Numbered from the stretch's first letter, positions 25,893 to 34,486 are shown. The stretch is DNA of 64,000 nt from Aggregicoccus sp. 17bor-14 (GCF_009659535.1 NZ_VJZZ01000007.1:1-64000), one strand, 5' to 3'. Notes: generated from the letters alone by a model not told the origin. Made by a program: numbers and translations.

Positions 25893-27418
25893 GCCTTGCC
25901 TGCCGGTAGCTGGATGGTGAAGCGGCTGCCCTCGCCCACGACACTGTGCACGGAGATCTTGCCACCGTGCGCCTCCACGATGCGCTTGGCGATGGCGAGC
26001 CCCAGTCCGCTGCCCTCCGTCTTGCGGGTGAGCAGGTTGTCCACCCGATAGAAGCGGTCGAAGATGCGCCGCCGGTCGCGCGGGCTGATGCCCGCCCCGT
26101 GGTCCTGCACGCTGAAGGACACCCAGCGCCCCTCGCCCTTCACCTCCAGCTCGATGCGCTTGGGGTCCGCGTCCCCGCCGTACTTGAAGGCGTTCTGCAG
26201 CAGGTTGAGCAGGGCGCCGGCCAGCGCGTCCCGGTCCACGTTCACCGGGGGGAGCACCGGGGGCACGTCCAGCCGGAGGTCCACCTCGCGGTCGAAGCGC
26301 TGCGCGCGGAAGGCCTCCACCGCCGCGTCCACCAGCGCCCCCACCGGCACCACCTCGCGCTGGTACGCCTTGCGCCCGCTCTCGATGCGCGCCCAGTCCA
26401 GCACCCGCTCGATGAGCGCGCTCAGCCGCTCCGTCTCGCGCGTCAGCAGCCCCAGCACCTCCTGCGTCTGCCGCTCGTCCTTCACCCGGCCCAGCGCCAG
26501 CATCTCGATGAACATCCGGATGCTGGTGAGCGGCGTGCGCAGCTCGTGGCTCACCAGCGAGACGAAGTCCGTCTTGAGGCGGCTGAGCTTCGCCTGGCGG
26601 TAGAGCGTGCGCGCCGTGTAGACCACGCCGAAGGTGAGCGTGAGGTAGAAGAGCCCCAGCAGCACGCCGTAGATGATGCGGTTGCGGAAGCTGTCGCGCG
26701 CCACCGGGTCCTCGCCCGTGGGCTGCACCACGAGCCGGAAGTCCTGCAGGGGAGGGGACAGCACGCGCTCGGCGAGCGGCGTGCCCACCAGGGCGCTCTC
26801 GCGCGCTTGGGCCACCTCGTTCACGAGCTTGCCCACCAGCCCCTCGCTTCCCTCCGGGTGCCGCAGGGGCTGCAGCACGAAGCGCACCGGCTCCGACGAG
26901 GCCACGTAGCGGCTGGCGAGGTCCGCGAGCAGCTCCTCCACCGCCTGCCGGCTGAGGCGCACCCCGCGCACCCTGCCGTCCGGCCCGCGCTCGGTGGCGA
27001 GCAGCAGCGGCCCCGCGGGCGTCTGCGCCGAGAACACCGCGAGCCGCCCCTGCGGCAGCGCGCCCACCGCCGGCACCAGCGCGCTCAGCGCCCCGGCCAG
27101 CGCCGGGTCGTCCGACCTCACGGCGCCGCCATCCCAGCTGAAGTCCGACTCGGAGAGCACCTGGCCGCCCGGACTCGCCAGCGCGAGGTGGCTGCCCACC
27201 TGCACGAAGTGCGCGGCGCGCAGCGCCTCGGGCAGGGTCTCGCTCAGGCCCTCGAGCGTGCCCGTCCACGCCGTCTCGAGCCGCTTCTCCACCGCGGCGC
27301 GCTCGTTGATGATCGCGACCACGCCGAAGCCCGAGAGCCCCGCGCTGGGCACGACGACGAGCAGCAGCAGCAGCGCGAAGGTACGGCGGAAGCTGTTGAT
27401 GGTGGGAGTGCGGGCCAC
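25889..27418 (-). CDS. Membrane sensor histidine kinase
   Basis: A 509-residue kinase partnered with the OmpR-type regulator. The first membrane helix is at about 13-35 (FALLLLLVVVPSAGLSGFGVV), followed by an extracytoplasmic sensor region to about 255. A second helix follows (IIYGVLLGLFYLTLTFGVVY), and then HisKA with phospho-acceptor His291 in VSHELRTPL. The HATPase domain has NLLQNAFKYGG (N box), HGAGISPRDR (G1) and SGLGLAIAKRIVEAHGG (G2). It starts at GTG. The extracytoplasmic part has no recognised ligand domain, so the signal is unknown. Confidence 0.94.
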   Translation of the reverse strand: MARTPTINSFRRTFALLLLLVVVPSAGLSGFGVVAIINERAAVEKRLETAWTGTLEGLSETLPEALRAAHFVQVGSHLALASPGGQVLSESDFSWDGGAVRSDDPALAGALSALVPAVGALPQGRLAVFSAQTPAGPLLLATERGPDGRVRGVRLSRQAVEELLADLASRYVASSEPVRFVLQPLRHPEGSEGLVGKLVNEVAQARESALVGTPLAERVLSPPLQDFRLVVQPTGEDPVARDSFRNRIIYGVLLGLFYLTLTFGVVYTARTLYRQAKLSRLKTDFVSLVSHELRTPLTSIRMFIEMLALGRVKDERQTQEVLGLLTRETERLSALIERVLDWARIESGRKAYQREVVPVGALVDAAVEAFRAQRFDREVDLRLDVPPVLPPVNVDRDALAGALLNLLQNAFKYGGDADPKRIELEVKGEGRWVSFSVQDHGAGISPRDRRRIFDRFYRVDNLLTRKTEGSGLGLAIAKRIVEAHGGKISVHSVVGEGSRFTIQLPAGKA

Positions 27419-27617
27419 GGCAGTCTCCCTTCTACCGCCCGGCGCGCCCCCGCGCTCGTCTCACGTGCAGCCAAAGGGGCGAGGCGCTCCCGGAGCCGCT
27501 GCGGCGGAGGCCTGGCAGTGCAGGAGCACCCGGCGTCGGGTGAGGCAGCGGGGGTGGGAAGCGGGCGCCGCCAGCGGAGCCGCCGCGAGGAGTGCCCCCG
27601 CCTGGCACGGTCCAGGC

Positions 27618-28538
27618 TCAGGCGCCGGCGTCTGCAGAGCCTGCAGGCGAGCTGCTCGCGCCGGGCGGAGCAGGGCGGGGCGCGGCCGCCGCGGTGCCGC
27701 CGGCATCGGGCGCGACCTGGGGCGCCGCCGCGGGCGCGCCGTTCGCCGGAGGCGCGGCCGCCCCGTCCACGGCCCGCGGCGCAGCGGGGGTACCCGGGGC
27801 GGGCAGCGCCGCACCGCCCTGCGCCTCTCCCGTGCCGCCATCGAGCGCGGTGGGAGGCCGCGGCCGCGGCCTCGGGCGCAGCGCGCCAGCATCGGGCAGG
27901 GCCGCTGGCAGCGGGGGCGCGCCTGCATCCGGCGAGGGCTCCGCGCCCGCATCTGCCGAACCGGAGTCACCCCCGTCGGGCGTGCCCGCGTCGTCCTGCA
28001 GGAACAGCAGGGGAGGCGGCGGTGCGATGCCGCGAACGCTGTCGGGGGTCGCGGCGTGCAGCGCCGCGCGCGCGAGCTCCAGGGCGCGCTCGGGCGAGGC
28101 GCCCAGCCAGGTGGTCACCAGGCTGCAGGGCGTGTCGTCGTCGAAGGTGACCACCTGCAGCACGCCGGGGGCAGGAGAGGCGCGCGCCGCGGCGCGGCCG
28201 AGCACCGGCACCTCCTCGCCCCCTGCGCGCAGCGTGGGCTCCAGGAGCTTCAGGTAGTCCGTCTCGGTGCGCGGCTCGCAGTCGTAGGCCACCGAGGCGA
28301 GCGTCTCGGGCGGGCCCGACACGCGCAGCGTGCACACCGGCCCGCAGGTGGGGCAGGGACTGTCCTGGGTGAGCCGGGCGCCGGGCAGCAGCTGCTCGCG
28401 CAGCTCGGAGGGCAGCAGCAGCTCACACTTGAGGCCGCTCACCGGCACCTCGAGCGGCTTCGGCCCCGAGGGCTCCGAACGGCAGCCCCCCAGCGCGAGC
28501 AGCGCTCCCACGGCGATCGGACCTGCAGCCCGCTTCAT
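27618..28538 (-). CDS. Lipoprotein with disordered Ala/Pro/Asp tail
   Basis: A 306-residue exported protein. The signal KRAAGPIAVGALLALGGC has its lipobox Cys at about residue 19. The folded part (about 30-165) contains paired cysteines: CELLLPSEL, SPCPTCGPVCTLRV, VAYDCEPR and DTPCSLVTT. The rest is a low-complexity tail rich in Ala, Pro and Asp-Ala-Gly units. I used the ATG; an in-frame GTG nine bases upstream is also possible. Function is unknown. The conserved cysteines suggest disulfides in the periplasm or at the surface. Confidence 0.72.
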   Translation of the reverse strand: MKRAAGPIAVGALLALGGCRSEPSGPKPLEVPVSGLKCELLLPSELREQLLPGARLTQDSPCPTCGPVCTLRVSGPPETLASVAYDCEPRTETDYLKLLEPTLRAGGEEVPVLGRAAARASPAPGVLQVVTFDDDTPCSLVTTWLGASPERALELARAALHAATPDSVRGIAPPPPLLFLQDDAGTPDGGDSGSADAGAEPSPDAGAPPLPAALPDAGALRPRPRPRPPTALDGGTGEAQGGAALPAPGTPAAPRAVDGAAAPPANGAPAAAPQVAPDAGGTAAAAPRPAPPGASSSPAGSADAGA

Positions 28539-28696
28539 CGCGCGCACACTAGACGAAGCGCGCTCGGGGGCAAGGGCGAGCGTGGGCGAGCGCCCGCTCC
28601 AACGTGCGCGACCGCACGCAAGCGGCCGTGCGAGCGGGCCGGGGGCTGAACTACAGTGGCCTGAGTGCCCGCCGCTGCGGCACCAGGGAGACTCCC

Positions 28697-29695
28697 ATGC
28701 GCGCCACCGTCATCGGCTCCGGTTCCTTCGGCACGGCCCTCGCCAACGTGCTCGCCACCAACTGCAGCCAGGTGCAGATGTGGGCGCGCGAGCCCGAGCT
28801 CGTCCAGGCCATCAACACCCGCCACGAGAACCCCACCTATCTTCCCGGCATCCCCATCGCCTCCAACGTGCGCGCCTCGCACTCGCTGCAGGAGGCGCTC
28901 GCGGGGGCGGACCTCGTGGTGGCCGCCACCCCCAGCCACGCCACCCGCGACGTGATGGGCCAGGCGCTGCCCCACCTGCCGCAGGGGGTTCCCATCATCA
29001 CGGTGGCCAAGGGCATCGAGAACGACACCCTGCTCACCATGACGGAGGTGCTCGAGGACTGCCTGCCGGACGCCTACCACCCGTACATCGCGGTGCTCTC
29101 CGGGCCCTCGTTCGCCAAGGAGCTCGCGCAGCGGCTGCCCACGGTGGTCACCATCGCGAGCCACTGGGACAAGGTGGCGCAGCGCTGCCAGCGCGCCTTC
29201 CAGACGGAGACCTTCCGCTCCTACACCTCGAGCGACGTGGTCGGCGTCCAGTACGGCGGCGCGCTCAAGAACGTCATCGCGATCGCCGCGGGCATCGCGG
29301 ACGGCATCGGCATGGGTCACAACGCGCGCTCGGCGCTCATCACCCGCGGGCTCGCCGAGATCGCCCGCATCGCAGTGAGCCGCGGCGCAAACCCCCTCAC
29401 GCTCTCGGGCCTCAGCGGCATGGGGGACCTGGTGCTCACCTGCACCGGCGAGCTCAGCCGCAACCGCAAGGTGGGCATGGAGCTGGGCCGCGGGCGCCCC
29501 CTCGCCGAGGTGCTCGGGGACATGAACCAGGTCGCCGAGGGCGTGAAGACCGCCAAGAGCGCCCGCGACCTCTCGGTGCGGACCGGCGTGGAGCTGCCCA
29601 TCTGCAACCAGGTCTACGCCATCGCGTACGAGGGCAAGAGCCCCAAGGCGGCGGTGGTCGAGCTGATGACCCGCCAGCCCAAGAGCGAGCTGTAG
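28697..29695 (+). CDS. gpsA: NAD(P)-dependent glycerol-3-phosphate dehydrogenase
   Basis: GpsA reduces dihydroxyacetone phosphate to sn-glycerol 3-phosphate, the backbone for phospholipids. The 332 residues start with the Rossmann loop TVIGSGSFGTALANVL. VAKGIENDT and LSGPSFAKELA follow. The catalytic lysine segment is GGALKNVIAIAAG, and then NARSALITRGLAEI and LSGMGDLVLTCTGELSRNR. The ATG follows AGGGAG by about six bases. The opposite strand stays open across the whole gene, in frame with the neighbouring TetR-type gene. The gpsA reading is clearly the real one here. Confidence 0.96.
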   Translation: MRATVIGSGSFGTALANVLATNCSQVQMWAREPELVQAINTRHENPTYLPGIPIASNVRASHSLQEALAGADLVVAATPSHATRDVMGQALPHLPQGVPIITVAKGIENDTLLTMTEVLEDCLPDAYHPYIAVLSGPSFAKELAQRLPTVVTIASHWDKVAQRCQRAFQTETFRSYTSSDVVGVQYGGALKNVIAIAAGIADGIGMGHNARSALITRGLAEIARIAVSRGANPLTLSGLSGMGDLVLTCTGELSRNRKVGMELGRGRPLAEVLGDMNQVAEGVKTAKSARDLSVRTGVELPICNQVYAIAYEGKSPKAAVVELMTRQPKSEL

Positions 29696-29800
29696 TCGCG
29701 CAGGCGAGGCGCGGCGCCAGCGTCCCTCGGACCTGCGCCTCGCGCCGCGGGCCGCACTCCGGGGCTGCGCCCGCGCGGCCACGGGCAGTGCCTCCGCGCG

Positions 29801-30853
29801 GCAGCGCATGACCGCCGCGGGCTCCGCGCCTGCCGTGGGCGGCGGCGCTGCGAGGCCGCGCAGGGCCGCTGCGGGCTCCGCGCCTGCCGTGGCCGGTGGC
29901 GCTGCGAGGCAGCGCAGGGCCGCTGCGGGCTCCGCGCCTGCCGTGGGCGGCGCGCTCGGCGCGGGCGAAGCGTCCTTCGAGCCACCGGACGGCCCCGCAG
30001 GCCCCGCCGCGGAGGACGTTGCCTTCGGCCCTCCAGACGGCCCCGCTGGCCCCGGCGCCGCAGGGGCCTCGCAGCGCAGGGACTCCCAGACCGCAGCGGC
30101 GACCCGCGCCAGGTCGGCATCCATGCGTGAGAGAGCGTCGCCTTCGGGCGGGGCCGACGCTGGACTGTCGTCCGAGGGGACATCGTCCTCGGGTGACGGG
30201 GACTCATCTTCGGGCCGAGCCGACTTCGGGCTGTCGTCCGAGGGGGCATCGTCCTCTGCTTCCGAAGCGCGAAACTGGGTTGCGAGGACCTCGCGCACGA
30301 GAGCGACGAGCGGCCCCCACGTGAGCGCGCGGAGGATAACCAGCGGGGCGCGCCTCACCGCTCCCTCGTCGATGCCTCGGCGCAACACGCGCTCGAGCCA
30401 CACACGGGGCACTTCGATCTCTTCCAGGCCGTGTTCCCTGCGCACCCACGGATCGGTGGGAAGCCTGCGCTCGCCCACCCGCCGCGAGGCCTGCGCCTGC
30501 CGCGCCCGGCCCGTCATCGGAGTCAGGTAGGTGAAGCCGAAGAACTCCGGGTCGAGGATGGCCCACCGAGCCATGGCCTGCCACATCTCGAGGAAGGCCT
30601 CGCGATACGCGGCGCCATCCTCGAGCGCCCATTCGAACGCGCGCAGCGCGCACTGCTGCAGGGCCGCATGGGTCTCCCACCGCATCGATTCGGCGAGGCC
30701 ACCCTTGCTCCCGTGCCAGCGGTACAGCGACCCCAGCGACACCCGCATCGCACGGGCAATCTCCTCTGCGCGCACGTGCTCGTAGCCGTGCTCCACGAAC
30801 AGGACCGCCGCCCGCCGACGCCCGTCCCGCCAGTGCTCCTCGACGTCCCACAT
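29801..30853 (-). CDS. TetR-type regulator with tandem repeats and unresolved 3' end
   Basis: Residues 1-60 are a TetR helix-turn-helix: RRAAVLFVEHGYEHVRAEEI, then VSLGSLYRWHGSKGGLAES. A helical ligand domain runs to about 195. It is interrupted by two 22-residue acidic repeats (197-240; EDDxPSDDSPxSA). The terminal helix LSRMDADLARVAAAVW resumes at 241. Then come two 16-residue repeats (269-300, PAGPSGG) and two and a half 18-residue repeats (306-351, GAEPAAALR). All repeat periods are multiples of three bases and stay in frame. The end given is the last repeat residue, not a stop. No stop occurs in this frame until 28535, antisense to gpsA. A frameshift, a missed stop or a real overlap are all possible. 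Confidence 0.7.
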
Positions 30854-30887
30854 GCCCGCCCCCCTCCCGCCCCAAGGTCTCGCGTGA

Positions 30888-30901
30888 AAGCAACGTTGCT
30901 T
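30888..30901. promoter_or_regulatory. Perfect 14-base palindrome, candidate TetR operator
   Basis: AAGCAACGTTGCTT is exactly self-complementary and is centred about 41 bases upstream of the TetR-type start codon. TetR-family regulators commonly bind such short palindromes over their own promoter. This is inference from position and symmetry. No second copy was noticed elsewhere in the window. Confidence 0.55.
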
Positions 30902-31084
30902 CTACGAGGCACCCTCGTCGTAGCAGGGGTGGCTGACGTCGCAGGCGCGGTGCCCCGGAGGGCGAGGAGCGCGCCAATGCGAGGCGCTGCGACCTGCGCT
31001 CGATGGGCGCTCGGCGGGTGGTGCGCCGGGCTGCGGGCATCTGCTTCCACCCGTGCTCGGGCGCAGCTTCGAGCACACGGGAGC

Positions 31085-31440
31085 GGGCTTCGACGAACAG
31101 GATGCTGCGCTCGCCCTCTCCGCGCGGCCCCGGACTTCGGCGGGCGTGCCGCACGAACGGCATGGTGAGATCCAATGCATCGCGGCCTCTGCCTTCGGGC
31201 GCAGCCTTGGGCGTCCGCAGGGCGTGCCTGCACGAGCGGCATGCTGCGCTCTCTCCACCGTGCTGCCCTCGCCTTCGAACGCAGCGTCGGTCGCGCGTGG
31301 GGGCGTGCTTGCCCAGACGGCATTCTGCGCTCTCCACTGCCCGGCTTCCCCGCCTTGGGGTGCATCGGAAATCCCGCAGGTAGGCGTGCCCGGAGGAGCG
31401 GAATGCTGCGTCCCACGACACCGCGCGGCCTCGCGTGAGA
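31085..31440. repeat. Degenerate 81-base tandem repeat array, about 4.5 units
   Basis: Units begin with GGCGTGC at 31143, 31221, 31302 and 31383, spaced 78, 81 and 81 bases, with a partial unit at about 31085. The best-kept core is GGCGTGCCTGCACGAGCGGC followed by ATGCTGCGCTCTCC. The remainder of each unit is much less conserved. Spacing and decay suggest an old tandem duplication or the remnant of a repetitive coding region. Confidence 0.6.
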
Positions 31441-31486
31441 CCGCGCGGGTGAACGTGCGGAGCGAGCAGCGCGCGCGTGATGCCTC

Positions 31487-32638
31487 TCAGTGCTCCGCGT
31501 CCGTGAGCCGCTCGAGCACGCGCTCGAGGCCGCGCACGACGGTGGCAAGCCTCGCGAAGTCGAGCTGCTCCACGCGCTCGTCCGCGCGCCAGGTGCTCAT
31601 CGGGAAGACCTCCGTGACGCGCACTGCCGGCAGTCCCTGCCGCCAGAAGGCACCGGGGTCCGAGGCGCCCACGCCAGGCAGCGTGCCGGGGACGAACGCC
31701 GCACGGCCTCTCACGTCGCCCTGCCCGAGCGCCCACGTCACCGTGCGCGCGAGCCTGCGGGAGGCGAGGTTGCTCACCACCATCAGCGGCTCCGTGCGGG
31801 CGCCGCGCGCGCTGCGCCCCAGGGCCTCGAGACAGAGCACGCCGCGCACGCGCGTGCCGTGCTCTCGCAGGTGCGCTGCGTACACGCGGGATGCGGGCAG
31901 CGGCGTGAGCGGTCCCGAGGGCAGTGCCACGAAGCGCACCGTCAATGCGGCGGTGCGGTCGGCAGAGGCCCAGCGCTCCGCGAGCGCGAGCAGGGCGGCC
32001 ACGCCCGTCGCATTGTCGTTCACGCCGGCGCTGCCCGCCGGGGAGTCGTAGCGCGCCGCCACCACCACCACGTCGTCGGCAGCGCGGGCGCCGGGCAGCT
32101 CCGCCTCGAGGGTTCGCACGCCCTGCGCGCCCACCCGGAACGAGCGCCGGGTCGGGCGCAGGCCCCGCGCGGCCAGGGAGGCGCCCAGCGCGTGCTCGAT
32201 GCGCGTCGCAGCGCGCTCGAGGTGGAAGAAGCGGGGCGCGTCGCGCACGTTGCGCTCCCCGAGCTGCTCCGCGAGCGCGCGCACCTCGCGCTCCAGTCTT
32301 GCGCCGAGGAGGTCCGCGGACCGTTGCTCGGCAGCGCCGTCCCGCTGCGCGCCGAGAGGCTCTGCGAATGGCTGCTCTGCGTTTCGCTCGCTCTGCGCGC
32401 CGGGAGGCTCTGCGAATGCCTGCTCTGTGTTTCGCTCTCTCTGCGCGCGGGCCCCGCGCTCGTCACGCTGCTGAGGAGAGTCCAGGGCCCGTCCCCGGGG
32501 GCCGCGGGCGTCGCGCTCCAGCGGTGCGCTGCGAGCCGCTCCGGACAGAGCAGCCTCACGCGCGCGCGTGGGCTCCGGTGAGGGGGCACTGCCGATGGAG
32601 GGCTCCTGGCCGGGCTGCGGCGCTGCTCGCTCTGCCAT
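31487..32638 (-). CDS. M28-family peptidase-like protein, probably catalytically dead
   Basis: A 383-residue protein. The C-terminal part (about 185-383) has the zinc-aminopeptidase M28 fold pattern: VVVVAARYDSPAGSAGVNDN, FVALPSGPLTPLPASRVYAA, LCLEALGR, SDPGAFWRQGLPAV, and FARLATVVRGL. Expected metal ligands are mostly absent. The first His is Arg197, the Glu-Glu pair is missing from 238-247, the SDH His is Pro328, and the late HxT segment is WRADE. Only Asp208 and Glu271 remain. Residues 66-129 are four 16-residue repeats (QRERNTEQAFAEPPGA type), possibly helical. There is no signal peptide. The ATG is preferred over an in-frame GTG 36 bases upstream. Confidence 0.75.
   Translation of the reverse strand: MAERAAPQPGQEPSIGSAPSPEPTRAREAALSGAARSAPLERDARGPRGRALDSPQQRDERGARAQRERNTEQAFAEPPGAQSERNAEQPFAEPLGAQRDGAAEQRSADLLGARLEREVRALAEQLGERNVRDAPRFFHLERAATRIEHALGASLAARGLRPTRRSFRVGAQGVRTLEAELPGARAADDVVVVAARYDSPAGSAGVNDNATGVAALLALAERWASADRTAALTVRFVALPSGPLTPLPASRVYAAHLREHGTRVRGVLCLEALGRSARGARTEPLMVVSNLASRRLARTVTWALGQGDVRGRAAFVPGTLPGVGASDPGAFWRQGLPAVRVTEVFPMSTWRADERVEQLDFARLATVVRGLERVLERLTDAEH
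32300..32443 (-). repeat. 48-base in-frame tandem repeat, three clear units
   Basis: This encodes three consecutive 16-residue units (QRERNTEQAFAEPPGA, QSERNAEQPFAEPLGA, QRDGAAEQRSADLLGA) in the N-terminal part of the M28-like protein, with a fourth weaker unit after it. The first two are nearly identical at DNA level (CTGCGCGCCG...GCTCTGCGAATG), indicating recent duplication. Confidence 0.8.
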
Positions 32639-32716
32639 GGGGGCAGGATGCGCACGCTGCCCCGCGGCCTGCACGAGGGCTGGCCGTGGGGCAGGGGAGC
32701 GAGGGACCTTCTGCGG

Positions 32717-34486
32717 CTACATGCCCACCATGGCAGCGCTGGCGCCCTCGGCGAACAGCGTCGTGTCCGCCTTGGCCAGCAGCGTGGCGAGCCCCTCGCG
32801 GGTCTGCGCGCTGATCGCCACGCCGCCGTGCGTGCGCAGCAGGGCCTCCACCTCGTCCGGAGGGAGCAGGTCCGCCTTGTTCCAGACCATCAGGCGCGGC
32901 TTGTCCGTCAGCTCGAGGCTCTCGAGGATGCCCTCCACGGCCTCCACCTGCTCGTCGCGCGCGGGGTCTGCCGCGTCCACCACGTGCAGGAGCAGGCTCG
33001 CGTCCGCGAGCTCCTCGAGCGTGGCGCGGAACGCGTTGACCAGGTCCTTGGGCAGGTCGCGGATGAAGCCCACCGTGTCGGTGATGATCACCTCGCGCTC
33101 CTGCGGGAAGCGCAGGCGGCGGCTGGTGGGGTCCAGCGTGGCGAAGAGCTTGTTCTCCGCGAGCACCTCGGCGTTGGTGATGGCGTTGAGCAGCGTGCTC
33201 TTGCCCGCGTTGGTGTAGCCCACGATGGAGATGACCGGCAGGTCGCGCCGGTTGCGCTGCGCGCGGCGCACCTGGCGCTCGCGGGACAGCCCCTCGATTC
33301 GCTTCTCCAGGTGGTTGATGCGGTCGCGCACGCGGCGGCGGTCGATCTCGAGCTTCGTCTCACCGGGGCCTCGCCCGCCGATGCCGCCGGCGAGCCGGCT
33401 CAGGCCCTCGTCCGCCTGGGAGAGGCGCGGCAGCCGGTACTTCAGCTGCGCGAGCTCCACCTGCAGCTTGCCGTCCGCGCTCTGCGCGCGCTGGGCGAAG
33501 ATGTCCAGGATGAGCTGGGTGCGGTCGAGCACCTTGAGGCTGGTGTCCTCGGCGATGTGCCGCCCCTGCGAGGGGGTGAGGTCCTTGTCGAAGACGAGCA
33601 CGTCCGCCATGGCCTGCATGCTGCGCAGGTTGAGCTCCTCGAGCTTGCCGCGCCCGATGAGGTAGCGCGGGTCCGGCTCGCGGCGCATCTGCAGCACGCG
33701 GTCGATGACCTCCACCCCCGCGGTGCGCGAGAGCTCCTCGAGCTCGGCGAGGCTGGCCTCGGCGCGCGCGCGGTTGCCGTCCAGGCACACGGCGACGAGG
33801 ATGGCGCGCTCGCGCCCGCTCACCTTGCGCGCGGCCGCCGTGCGGTTGAGCTCGGCCTCCAGCGCGGTGAGGGTGGCCTGCACGTCGGGCTGATCGCCGT
33901 GCACGGAGGGCAGGGACTCGGTGCGCCACAGCGCCGCGCTGCTGTCGTCCGCGGGCACCAGGTGCGCCCAGTGCAGCACGCCAGGCAGCCCCTCGGGCCC
34001 CACGCCGATGGCGGCCACCAGGTCCAGGCGCAGCAGCGCGAGGTCGGTGAGGTCGTCCTTGGTCAGCGGCTCGCTCTTGAGGTGCGTGTGCACCAGGCGC
34101 AGGCCGCGCAGACGCACCTGGCCCGCGCGGGCGCGGCCGATGTCCGGCAGCTCCAGCTGGTGCGCGTCGCCCACCAGGACGTGCTCGATCTCGCCCTTGC
34201 GGTTGATGAGCACTCCCACCTGGCGGTGGGTCTCGCGCGACAGCTCGGTGAGGTGGCGAGCGAGCTCCGGGGAGACGATCTCCTGGGGGGAGATGCGGCG
34301 CCGGTAGGTGTTCTGCAGCTTCTGCTGCTCGCTGGACTTCAAACCTGAGGTGTTGCCGAAGATCTCTCTCAAATCCGTGTCGTCTCTTTCCGTGAGGGGT
34401 GCTCCAGCCCAGTTATAGGGGCTGCCCAGCGGGGATTCACGCCCGGCGGAGGCCGGGGTTGCGCGCGGCCGGACTGGTGAGAACAC
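32717..34486 (-). CDS. hflX: Ribosome-associated GTPase HflX
   Basis: HflX is a GTPase that binds the 50S subunit and splits or rescues stalled ribosomes. The 589 residues include the HflX N-terminal domain with GRGKLEELNLRSMQ, DLTPSQGRHI and GGRGPGETKLEIDRRRVR. The G domain has G1 GYTNAGKST, G3 DTVGFIRDLP and G4 NKADLLP. The C-terminal extension ends SAQTREGLATLL. The GTG start is favoured because the conserved leader EIFGNTSGLK lies upstream of the only nearer alternative, a TTG at 34342. It starts about 100 bases from the next upstream gene. Confidence 0.95.
   Translation of the reverse strand: MFSPVRPRATPASAGRESPLGSPYNWAGAPLTERDDTDLREIFGNTSGLKSSEQQKLQNTYRRRISPQEIVSPELARHLTELSRETHRQVGVLINRKGEIEHVLVGDAHQLELPDIGRARAGQVRLRGLRLVHTHLKSEPLTKDDLTDLALLRLDLVAAIGVGPEGLPGVLHWAHLVPADDSSAALWRTESLPSVHGDQPDVQATLTALEAELNRTAAARKVSGRERAILVAVCLDGNRARAEASLAELEELSRTAGVEVIDRVLQMRREPDPRYLIGRGKLEELNLRSMQAMADVLVFDKDLTPSQGRHIAEDTSLKVLDRTQLILDIFAQRAQSADGKLQVELAQLKYRLPRLSQADEGLSRLAGGIGGRGPGETKLEIDRRRVRDRINHLEKRIEGLSRERQVRRAQRNRRDLPVISIVGYTNAGKSTLLNAITNAEVLAENKLFATLDPTSRRLRFPQEREVIITDTVGFIRDLPKDLVNAFRATLEELADASLLLHVVDAADPARDEQVEAVEGILESLELTDKPRLMVWNKADLLPPDEVEALLRTHGGVAISAQTREGLATLLAKADTTLFAEGASAAMVGM

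Larger units (their letters stand above)
30854..31486. other. 633-base gene-free region between the TetR-type and M28-like genes
   Basis: I see no convincing gene here. Near the TetR-type start is a perfect palindrome, AAGCAACGTTGCTT. About 30854-30945 is relatively AT-richer and also contains an imperfect hairpin, CTACGAGG with CCTCGTCGTAG. From about 31085 to 31440 it is a degenerate 81-base repeat array. The reading frames that cross it in both directions are open only because the repeat length is a multiple of three in GC-rich DNA. Their translations match nothing I know. Confidence 0.6.

Noticed and set aside
28535-29700. Continuation of the TetR-type frame through the whole of gpsA as real protein
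   Set aside because: gpsA is certain on the other strand and the extension has antisense composition. I kept it only as an unresolved 3' end.
29801-30070. Repeats at the end of the TetR-type gene as an IS end or attachment site
   Set aside because: The periods are 54 and 48 bases and keep reading frame. No target-site duplication, integrase or tRNA lies nearby.
31085-31440. Degenerate repeats as a CRISPR array
   Set aside because: The units are contiguous and poorly conserved, with no uniform short repeat and unique spacers, and no cas genes nearby.
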